From the NCBI GenBank assembly GCA_040080075.1, contig JBEBJD010000082.1, positions 1 to 11,534 of the forward strand: DNA of 11,534 nt. Reading direction: 5' to 3'. The position numbers were made by a program, and so were the translations under genes. The notes under the pieces were generated by a model. The model was not told the DNA's origin and did not search any database. It saw only the letters and a program-made list of their open reading frames with translations. Positions within the stretch are counted from its first letter, which is position 1. The number at the start of each line of letters is the position of its first letter. This stretch comes from JANNFX01 sp040080075 (lineage in GTDB: Bacteria > Pseudomonadota > Alphaproteobacteria > Rhizobiales > Hyphomicrobiaceae). This document shows, piece after piece, positions 6,373-11,534 of the stretch.

Positions 6373-7496
6373 CGTCTGCGCGAGCCTACCTGGACTATAA
6401 CGCAACGGCACCCTTATGCCCTGAGGCGCGTGCCGCGCTGATTGCGGCCCTTGATGTGAAGGGTAATGCATCCTCGGTTCATGCCGATGGCCGGCAAGCG
6501 CGCGGACTTATCGAAAAGGCGCGGCTAGACGTTGCGGCGCTCGTTCACGCCAAGCCCTCCGAAGTCGTGTTTACGAGCGGGGCAACTGAATCGAACACCT
6601 GGGTTCTGAACTCTGGTTTCGATACGATTTTTGTGACGGGCACCGAACATGTTTCGGTGCTGGCGGCCGCCGCCGCTTCTGGCGCGCGGGTCATCACTGT
6701 TCCGGTGGATCCACTGGGGCGTGTGTCAGAGGCAACAGTGCTGGAGGCCATTGGCAAGGCGGGTTCTTTAGGCCGTGCGCTTCTGAGTGTGCAAATGGCC
6801 AACAATGAGACGGGCGTTGTGCAGGATGTTGCGGCCTTGGCGGCAGTGGCGCGTGCAGCTGGCCTGGCCGTTCACACGGACGCGGTTCAAGCGGCCGGCC
6901 GGTTGAGCGTGGATTTGGCGGCGCTTAACGCCGATTTTATGAGCCTGTCCGCGCATAAAATGGGCGGGCCCAAAGGGGCAGGCGCTTTGATCGTTCGCGA
7001 TGGCCTCTCGCTGAAGCCGCTCATGGCGGGAGGCGGGCAGGAACGCCGCCGCAGAGGCGGCACGGAAAATATTGCGGCGATTGCGGGCTTTGGCGCGGCC
7101 GCCGCAGCCGCAGGGAGCCAACTGGGCCGCGTCCCACAGTTGCGGGCACTTCGTGACCGGATGGAGCGGGACATTCTCGATGTTACGCCGCACGCTGTCG
7201 TGATTTCGCACCAGGCTGAGCGCTTGCCCAATACCTCATGTGTGGCGCTGCCCGGCACACTTGCCGAAACACTTGTGATCAAGCTCGACCTTTCCGGCGT
7301 TTCAATATCAGCGGGATCGGCGTGTTCATCGGGCAAAGTTGGTGCCAGCCACGTGTTGGCGGCCATGCAGGTTCCCCAGGCGCTGACGGCCAGCGCTATT
7401 CGCGTCAGCATCGGTGGGGCGACGACAGAAAATGAAATTGCTGCCTTTTTGAGTGCGTGGAGCCAAGCGGCTTTGCAAGCGGGAAAAGCAGCCTGA
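6369..7496 (+). CDS. Cysteine desulfurase (IscS/NifS-like, group I)
   Basis: A 375-aa PLP enzyme (aminotransferase class V) that removes sulfur from L-cysteine, giving alanine and an enzyme persulfide for cluster assembly. 'YLDYNATAPL' is at residues 7-16, 'SGATESNTW' at 70-78, H94 stacks on PLP, 'NNETG' is at 145-149, D171 lies in 'HTDAVQ', the PLP-binding K197 in 'SAHKMGGPKG', 'RRGGTEN' at 228-234, and the catalytic C319 in 'GSACSSGKVGASHVL'. The longer loop around the Cys is of the group I (IscS/NifS) type, not SufS. It starts within the iscR stop and precedes sufB by 55 bp, so it probably feeds SufBCD. In related operons a second, SufS-type desulfurase follows sufD; that region is outside the window. 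I leave the symbol empty because iscS, nifS and sufS2 are all used for this gene. Confidence 0.92.
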   Translation: MTSARAYLDYNATAPLCPEARAALIAALDVKGNASSVHADGRQARGLIEKARLDVAALVHAKPSEVVFTSGATESNTWVLNSGFDTIFVTGTEHVSVLAAAAASGARVITVPVDPLGRVSEATVLEAIGKAGSLGRALLSVQMANNETGVVQDVAALAAVARAAGLAVHTDAVQAAGRLSVDLAALNADFMSLSAHKMGGPKGAGALIVRDGLSLKPLMAGGGQERRRRGGTENIAAIAGFGAAAAAAGSQLGRVPQLRALRDRMERDILDVTPHAVVISHQAERLPNTSCVALPGTLAETLVIKLDLSGVSISAGSACSSGKVGASHVLAAMQVPQALTASAIRVSIGGATTENEIAAFLSAWSQAALQAGKAA

Positions 7497-7515
7497 AGAC
7501 ATGACAACGGTTTGA

Positions 7516-7533
7516 TCGCCCAAGGCTGGGCGA
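7516..7533 (+). other. Intercistronic hairpin before sufB
   Basis: TCGCCCA-AGGC-TGGGCGA forms a perfect 7-bp stem with a 4-nt loop in the 55-bp gap between the desulfurase gene and sufB. It ends just before the sufB Shine-Dalgarno region (AGGAGAAGG, about 7537-7545). No U-run follows, so it is not an intrinsic terminator; an mRNA-stability or processing role is possible. Confidence 0.5.
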
Positions 7534-7551
7534 ACGAGGAGAAGGGCCACA

Positions 7552-9027
7552 ATGGCTGCAGTGCAGGAAACGATCGATCAGGTCAGAAAGATCGATGTCG
7601 ATCAATACAAGTACGGGTTTGAAACCAAGATCGAGAGCGTGCGCGCGCCCAAGGGACTGGATGAATCAACTGTGCGTTATATTTCGGCCCGCAAGAACGA
7701 GCCGCAGTGGATGCTCGATTGGCGGCTTGACAGCTTCCAGCGCTGGAAGACGATGGTCGAGCCAAAATGGGCGAATTTGCATTATCCCAAGATCGATTTT
7801 CAGGATCTCTATTACTACTCGGCGCCCAAGAGCACCGAAGGACCCTCGTCGCTGGCCGACGTTGATCCAGAATTACTGAAAACCTACGCAAAGCTAGGCA
7901 TCCCGCTTAAGGAGCAGGAAATCTTGGCGGGCGTGAAGAATGGCGGCTCGCGTGTGGCGGTCGACGCCGTGTTCGACAGCGTCTCGGTTGTGACGACGTT
8001 CAAGGACGAACTGAAAAAGGCTGGCGTCATTTTCTGCTCGTTCTCGGAAGCGGTGCGTGAGCACCCGGAACTGGTGCAGAAATATCTTGGCTCCGTGGTG
8101 CCGCAGTCGGACAACTATTACGCGGCGCTGAACTCGGCTGTGTTCTCAGACGGTTCGTTTGTCTACATCCCGCCGGGCGTGCGCTGCCCGATGGAGTTGT
8201 CGACATATTTCCGCATTAACGAGAAAGAAACCGGCCAGTTCGAGCGGACGTTGATTATTGCCAGCAAGGGCGCATTCGTGTCTTACCTCGAAGGGTGCAC
8301 GGCGCCCATGCGCGACGAGAACCAGTTGCACGCCGCTGTCGTGGAACTTGTGGCGCTCGACGATGCAGAAATAAAATATTCAACCGTTCAGAATTGGTAT
8401 CCTGGCGACAAGAACGGCAAGGGCGGGATTTACAACTTCGTCACCAAGCGCGGCGATTGCCGCGGGGCGCGCTCAAAAATTTCTTGGACGCAGGTCGAGA
8501 CCGGATCGGCCATTACCTGGAAGTACCCGAGCTGCATTCTGCGCGGCGACGATTCACGCGGCGAATTCTATTCGATCGCGGTGTCGAACGGTTATCAGCA
8601 GGTCGATAGCGGCACCAAGATGATCCACTTGGGTAAGAACACATCGAGCCGGATTATTTCGAAGGGCATTGCGGCCGGGCATTCGCAGAACACCTACCGC
8701 GGGCTTGTTTCAGCACATCGGAAGGCTGCCAACGCCCGCAATTTCACCAACTGCGATAGTTTGCTGATTGGCGACAAGTGCGGCGCCCATACGGTGCCTT
8801 ATATCGAAGCCAAGACCGCGAGCGCGCATTTTGAACACGAAGCCACGACCTCGAAAATCTCCGAGGACACGCTGTTTTATTGTATGCAACGCGGGCTTTC
8901 ACAGGAAGACGCCATCGCCGTCGTTGTCAACGGCTTTGTGCGCGACGTGCTACAGCACCTGCCCATGGAGTTCATGGCCGAAACCCAAAAGCTGATCGGA
9001 ATAAGTCTGGAAGGATCGGTTGGATGA
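7552..9027 (+). CDS. sufB: SUF Fe-S cluster scaffold protein SufB
   Basis: A 491-aa cytosolic subunit of the SufBC2D complex on which new Fe-S clusters are built using persulfide sulfur. Length and content match the family (E. coli 495 aa). The C-terminal beta-helix core carries C401 in 'TNCDSLLIGDKCGAHT' and E430 in 'HFEHEATTSKI', which correspond to E. coli C405 and E434, implicated in de novo cluster assembly. 'YIPPGVRCPMELSTYFRIN' near 205-223 is a family hallmark. The ATG has the strong ribosome-binding site AGGAGAAGG. The protein ends 'QKLIGISLEGSVG' (479-491), and this last segment is repeated downstream at 9156-9197 with synonymous changes only. The stop TGA overlaps an ATG (ATGA at 9024-9027). 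No frameshift is seen. Confidence 0.97.
   Translation: MAAVQETIDQVRKIDVDQYKYGFETKIESVRAPKGLDESTVRYISARKNEPQWMLDWRLDSFQRWKTMVEPKWANLHYPKIDFQDLYYYSAPKSTEGPSSLADVDPELLKTYAKLGIPLKEQEILAGVKNGGSRVAVDAVFDSVSVVTTFKDELKKAGVIFCSFSEAVREHPELVQKYLGSVVPQSDNYYAALNSAVFSDGSFVYIPPGVRCPMELSTYFRINEKETGQFERTLIIASKGAFVSYLEGCTAPMRDENQLHAAVVELVALDDAEIKYSTVQNWYPGDKNGKGGIYNFVTKRGDCRGARSKISWTQVETGSAITWKYPSCILRGDDSRGEFYSIAVSNGYQQVDSGTKMIHLGKNTSSRIISKGIAAGHSQNTYRGLVSAHRKAANARNFTNCDSLLIGDKCGAHTVPYIEAKTASAHFEHEATTSKISEDTLFYCMQRGLSQEDAIAVVVNGFVRDVLQHLPMEFMAETQKLIGISLEGSVG
8986..9027 (+). repeat. sufB 3'-end repeat, copy 1 (functional end of sufB)
   Basis: Codons 479-491 and the stop of sufB. The first 14 nt, CAAAAGCTGATCGG, are identical to 9156-9169; the next 28 nt differ from copy 2 at 13 positions, all synonymous (for example GGA/GGC, AGT/TCG, CTG/CTT, GAA/GAG, TCG/AGT, stop TGA/TAA). 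The two serine codons are exchanged reciprocally. Confidence 0.9.
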
Positions 9028-9051
9028 GCACCCGTCTAACCTCTACGCAGA

Positions 9052-9143
9052 TGTCATCCCGGCATTTATTGCCGGGATCCATCGCGCCGCTGGCTCCGGG
9101 GCTCGCGGCGCGATGGATCCCGGGGACAAGCCCCGGGATGACA
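9052..9143. repeat. 92-bp palindromic repeat pair (REP-like, cruciform)
   Basis: Two 39-bp arms, 9052-9090 and 9105-9143, are inverted around a 14-nt loop. They pair perfectly in the outer 11 bp (TGTCATCCCGG / CCGGGATGACA) and the inner 19 bp, and are unpaired over a central 9 nt. Each arm also folds on itself: CCCGGCATTTATTGCCGGG (9058-9076) and CCCGGGGACAAGCCCCGGG (9119-9137). The 'GTCATCCCGG...CCGGGATGAC' type is a dispersed intergenic repeat common in alphaproteobacteria. Between sufB and sufC it would give a very stable mRNA structure. Confidence 0.88.
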
Positions 9144-9155
9144 AGTATTGGAATG

Positions 9156-9197
9156 CAAAAGCTGATCGGCATATCGCTTGAGGGGAGTGTGGGGTAA
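9156..9197 (+). repeat. sufB 3'-end repeat, copy 2 (synonymously different)
   Basis: This copy encodes QKLIGISLEGSVG and a TAA stop, identical in peptide to the SufB end but different at 13 of 42 nt, all synonymous. It starts 170 bp after copy 1 and is therefore not in the sufB frame. It lies 12 bp after the palindromic pair. AGGGGAG (9181-9187) precedes an ATG that overlaps its stop (TAATG, 9195-9199). Confidence 0.9.
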
Positions 9198-9224
9198 TGG
9201 GCTCGGCTCGCGCCACTCCTCAGG

Positions 9225-9263
9225 TGTCATCCTCGGGCTTGTCCCGAGGACCCATCACGCCGC
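9225..9263 (+). repeat. Solo 39-bp copy of the palindrome arm
   Basis: Starting TGTCATCC and ending CACGCCGC, it matches the reverse complement of arm 9105-9143 at 33 of 39 positions. Four of the six differences form two compensatory base-pair changes in the hairpin CCTCGGG-CTTGT-CCCGAGG, so the stem is kept. It lies 27 nt after the stop of sufB-end copy 2, almost the same distance as the first repeat from the sufB stop. Confidence 0.85.
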
Positions 9264-9298
9264 GGGCGCTGGTGTCTGTTGAAGCAGGGATCGCAGGT

Positions 9299-9364
9299 GT
9301 AGAAACGCAGAAGATAGTTGGAAGCTTGCTTGGGCGAAGTGTGGAGCATCATGTCAACCTCTGA
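9299..9364 (+). repeat. sufB 3'-end repeat, copy 3 (decayed)
   Basis: Reads VETQKIVGSLLGRSVE in one open frame, then HHVNL and TGA. Against SufB AETQKLIGISLEGSVG, 8 of 16 residues are identical (ETQK, G, L, S, V) and two more are conservative. Nucleotide identity to copy 2 over 39 ungapped positions is 26. The sequence after it (9346-9379: GAGCA...GTC AACCTCT...CAG) also resembles that after the real sufB stop, with small indels. These counts were made by eye. Confidence 0.55.
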
Positions 9365-9502
9365 ACGCGCAGAATGTATTAGGATTTTGTTTCGGGATTT
9401 TTTCGGGACTTCTGATGTCATTGGCCCAGTGGTCGGCGGAAAGATCGGACCGCGCTAGTTTTGAGGCGATGGGCCTAAATATGAATTGGCTGGAGAAAGT
9501 GA
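9365..9502 (+). other. sufC leader region
   Basis: This is the remainder of the 475-bp sufB-sufC gap. It holds a direct repeat TTTCGGGA (9390-9397 and 9401-9408, 11 bp apart) in a T-rich stretch, a 35-codon ORF from the ATG at 9351 to the TAG at 9456-9458 with no recognised family, and the AT-rich TAAATAT just before sufC. GGAG at 9492-9495 is the sufC ribosome-binding site. No clear promoter was found. Confidence 0.4.
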
Positions 9503-10258
9503 ATGCTTGAAATCACAAACCTGCACGTGAAGCTCGCTGACGAGGATAAACCCATTTTAAAAGGGCTGACGCTCACGGTCCCCAAGGGCGAGATCCACGC
9601 CATTATGGGCCCCAACGGTTCGGGTAAGTCGACGCTGGCCTATGTCATTGCCGGGCGTAAAGGCTACGAAGTGACGGATGGCGACATCAAATGGAACGGT
9701 GAAAGCATCTTGGAAATGGCGCCCGATGAGCGCGCTGCCAAGGGCGTGTTTCTCGCTTTCCAATACCCGATGGAAATTCCAGGCGTCGCGGGACTGACGT
9801 TCCTGCGCGCGGCGACCAACGCGGTGCGCAAGAAGCGCGGTGAGGCAGAACTAACGACGCCCGCCTTCATGAAAGTGGTGAAAGAACGCGCGGCCGCGCT
9901 CAGCATCGATTTCGAAATGCTGAAACGCCCCGTCAACGTCGGATTTTCGGGTGGCGAAAAGAAGCGTTCCGAAATCCTGCAGATGGCAATGCTCGAACCG
10001 TCGCTGTGTGTGCTCGACGAAACTGATTCCGGTCTCGATATTGATGCTCTCAAGATCGTTTCGGATGGTGTCAATGCACTGCGTTCGCCCGATCGCGCCA
10101 TGCTCGTCATCACGCACTATCAGCGTCTCTTGACCTATATTGTGCCAGACAAGGTTCACGTGCTGGCAGCCGGCCGGGTTCAGAAGACCGGCGGCAAGGA
10201 TCTGGCACTTGAACTCGAGACGTCGGGCTATGCCGATTACTCGGGAAAGGCTGCGTGA
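9503..10258 (+). CDS. sufC: SUF Fe-S assembly ATPase SufC
   Basis: A 251-aa soluble ABC-type ATPase; two copies bind SufB and SufD, and ATP-driven dimerisation reshapes the scaffold during cluster building. Walker A is GPNGSGKST at 36-44, the Q-loop Q87 lies in 'AFQYPMEIPG', the signature 'FSGGEKKR' is at 148-155, Walker B 'LCVLDE' ends in D172-E173, followed by 'TDSGLDIDAL' as typical for SufC, and the switch His is H205 in 'VITHYQRLL'. Length is normal for the family. GGAG lies 7 nt before the ATG. It stands 475 bp after sufB, much more than the usual short gap, because of the repeats there; only 65 bp and one hairpin separate it from sufD. Confidence 0.97.
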   Translation: MLEITNLHVKLADEDKPILKGLTLTVPKGEIHAIMGPNGSGKSTLAYVIAGRKGYEVTDGDIKWNGESILEMAPDERAAKGVFLAFQYPMEIPGVAGLTFLRAATNAVRKKRGEAELTTPAFMKVVKERAAALSIDFEMLKRPVNVGFSGGEKKRSEILQMAMLEPSLCVLDETDSGLDIDALKIVSDGVNALRSPDRAMLVITHYQRLLTYIVPDKVHVLAAGRVQKTGGKDLALELETSGYADYSGKAA

Positions 10259-10259
10259 G

Positions 10260-10283
10260 CCCTCTCCCCGCATGGGGAGAGGG
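10260..10283 (+). repeat. Perfect hairpin between sufC and sufD (REP-like)
   Basis: CCCTCTCCCC-GCAT-GGGGAGAGGG: a perfect 10-bp stem with a 4-nt loop beginning one base after the sufC stop. It has no U-run, so it is probably not a complete terminator. The CCCTCTCCCC...GGGGAGAGGG palindrome is a widespread dispersed intergenic motif in proteobacteria; in this place it could stabilise the upstream mRNA or lower sufD expression. Confidence 0.75.
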
Positions 10284-10323
10284 AATGAAGCAACCTACGT
10301 GATGTGCGGAAGATGGATTTGAA

Positions 10324-11534
10324 ATGAATGTAGCCATAATCAAGACGAAGGCCGAAGCGGCACTTGTCGAGCAGTTCGAGAGCGCCCAGAACCGGCTGCC
10401 GGGTAACGCTGCTGTCGCTAGAATGCGCCGGGATGCAATTGGCCGCTTTGCCGCTCTCGGTCTGCCGCACCGGCGCGTCGAGGAATGGAAATACACCGAT
10501 TTGCGCGCCATGCTGAAGGAGGCGCCGCCTCTAGCGGCGGGCGATTACACCATCTCGGCTTATGGTATTGTCGAAGAGACGCTGTATCGCTCACTCAAGG
10601 CCAATGACGGGGGTGGTGATTGGAGCATGTTTGCCGACGGTAAACAGATCACCGCCAACGGCAGACTAGCGGGCAGTGCATCCTGTCTGGCGACCGTTCT
10701 TATGTCGCCGCCCGCCTGGGTCAGCGCCGAACTGATCCGAGCTACGGAACGCAGCAGCGACGGCGTCTTTGCGCTCAATACAGCCTTCATGACCGACGGC
10801 GCGGTGCTCGATGTGCCGGACGGAGCGGACTGGACCGCGCCAGTGCACATCATGTTCTGTCCCGCCGGCGGCAGCAAGAATGAGAACCTTGCCGAACCAC
10901 GCCGCGTTGTGACGCGCAACATCATCCGCGCCGGACGCAACGCAAAGCTGACCCTCGTCGAGTACCATCAAGGCGACGCCGCCATGCCACGCCACTCTAA
11001 CACCGTCACGCAAATCATCGCGGGCGAGGGGGCCGAGGTCACGCACATCAAATTCACCGATCCGGCGGCCGGGGAAACGCATGTGGCCAACTGGATCGTT
11101 CGGCTTGGTGCGCAGGCAACTTACCGGCCATTGCTGATGACGAGTGGCGAGGGGATGGTCCGCAATCAGTTGGATGTTCTGTTCGAAGGCCAGCACAGTA
11201 CGATTGACCTCGGTGCGCTCGCACTTGCCCGCGGGGCGGGCCATGCCGACACGACGATGGTCATCGATCATGCAGTACCCCAGTGTACCAGCAGGGAACT
11301 CTACAAGTGCGTGCTCGATGGGCGGGCGCGGGCCGTGTTCCAAGGCAAGGTGATCGTCCAGCCCGGCGCCCAGAAGACCGACGGCAAACAGATGGCGCGG
11401 GCGCTGCTGTTGTCGCCAGACGCCGAGTTTAACTCCAAGCCCGAGCTCGAAATTTACGCCGACGATGTGGTGTGCGGGCACGGCACCACGTCCATGGAAC
11501 TGGATGATGACCTGCTGTTTTATTGCCAGTCGCG
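10324..11534 (+). CDS. sufD: SUF Fe-S assembly protein SufD (3' end outside the window)
   Basis: The reading frame is open from ATG 10324 to the window end: 403 full codons with no stop, so only the last few tens of residues are missing. SufD is the SufB paralogue in the SufBC2D complex and contributes to iron acquisition and scaffold assembly. Visible family features are the N-terminal 'RRVEEWKYTDLR' near residues 50-61, the beta-helix core, 'VFQGKVIVQPGAQKTDGKQM' near 338-357, and 'CGHGTT' at 384-389 with H386, matching the conserved C-G-H-G motif whose His matters in E. coli SufD. The ribosome-binding site is weak: GGA about 6 nt before the ATG. A 4-codon ORF (ATG 10313) ends overlapping this start, probably by chance. 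SufS, SufT and SufA-type genes would be expected downstream. Confidence 0.95.
   Translation, partial: MNVAIIKTKAEAALVEQFESAQNRLPGNAAVARMRRDAIGRFAALGLPHRRVEEWKYTDLRAMLKEAPPLAAGDYTISAYGIVEETLYRSLKANDGGGDWSMFADGKQITANGRLAGSASCLATVLMSPPAWVSAELIRATERSSDGVFALNTAFMTDGAVLDVPDGADWTAPVHIMFCPAGGSKNENLAEPRRVVTRNIIRAGRNAKLTLVEYHQGDAAMPRHSNTVTQIIAGEGAEVTHIKFTDPAAGETHVANWIVRLGAQATYRPLLMTSGEGMVRNQLDVLFEGQHSTIDLGALALARGAGHADTTMVIDHAVPQCTSRELYKCVLDGRARAVFQGKVIVQPGAQKTDGKQMARALLLSPDAEFNSKPELEIYADDVVCGHGTTSMELDDDLLFYCQS

Larger units (their letters stand above)
9024..9197 (+). other. Candidate small ORF A, coupled to sufB
   Basis: A 57-codon ORF whose ATG overlaps the sufB stop (ATGA). AAGGA at 9011-9015 (the Glu-Gly codons of sufB) lies 8 nt upstream. 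It reads through the whole 92-bp palindrome ('RWIPGTSPGMTS', a typical translated repeat) and ends with MQKLIGISLEGSVG, the same C-terminus as SufB. No family is recognised. It may be a by-product of repeat insertion and not a real gene; the start context and open frame are the only support. Confidence 0.22.
9197..9364 (+). other. Candidate small ORF B, coupled to ORF A
   Basis: A 55-codon ORF starting at the ATG that overlaps the TAA of ORF A, with AGGGGAG 9 nt upstream. It reads through the solo repeat ('QVSSSGLSRGPITPR') and ends in the decayed SufB-like tail VETQKIVGSLLGRSVE plus HHVNL. ORFs A and B share the layout start - 27 nt - repeat - tail. No known family; translation is unproven. 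Confidence 0.2.

Noticed and set aside
8880..9023. Upstream part of the plus-strand frame that ends with sufB-end copy 2
   Set aside because: It overlaps sufB in another frame with no coding character; only the portion from the ATG at 9024 is considered.
9227..9421. Minus-strand 64-codon ORF with a C-x-x-C ('YTCDPCF')
   Set aside because: It covers the solo repeat and sufB-end copy 3, which explain the sequence better on the plus strand; the two cysteines alone are weak evidence.
10666..11481. 271-codon open frame on the minus strand
   Set aside because: It lies antisense to sufD, whose conserved motifs are certain; the protein shows no family features.

Overview
The window looks like a chromosomal segment of an alphaproteobacterium, most likely of the order Hyphomicrobiales (Rhizobiales). 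The grounds are moderately high GC with GC-rich third codon positions, the protein sequences themselves, the neighbourhood tyrS - anmK - alpha/beta hydrolase - iscR - cysteine desulfurase - sufBCD, and a candidate Irr-type iron box upstream of iscR. The species cannot be named from sequence alone. No rRNA, tRNA, CRISPR array or complete insertion sequence is visible.

Left part (1-5458): the 3' end of an AsmA/YhdP-like (DUF3971-type) envelope protein runs into the end of tyrS, which is on the other strand. tyrS is divergent from anmK (peptidoglycan recycling), which is followed by an unrecognised two-helix membrane protein. Two minus-strand genes come next: a membrane-anchored M28-family zinc peptidase and a conserved serine alpha/beta hydrolase with a charged C-terminal tail.

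Right part (5459-11534): an iron-sulfur cluster assembly (SUF) operon. A 461-bp gap carries a promoter overlapping an IscR-type operator, with an Irr/ICE-like palindrome just downstream of the predicted transcription start. The genes are iscR (GTG start, C92/C98/C104/H107 ligand set), an IscS/NifS-like cysteine desulfurase overlapping iscR by 4 bp, sufB, sufC and a sufD cut by the window end. The desulfurase supplies persulfide sulfur, SufBCD is the scaffold and ATPase, and IscR senses cluster supply.

The most unusual stretch is the 475-bp gap between sufB and sufC. After the sufB stop, the last 13 codons plus stop of sufB occur again in a version that encodes the identical peptide with only synonymous differences (13 of 42 nt, including two reciprocal AGT/TCG serine swaps). 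A third, decayed version lies further down. Between the copies sit a 92-bp cruciform-forming palindrome and a third solo copy of its 39-bp arm, which differs partly by compensatory changes. The copies also form a chain of stop/start-overlapping small ORFs with Shine-Dalgarno-like sequences. This looks like serial replacement of the sufB 3' end by recombination or by remnants of an integrating element, and I know of no description of it.
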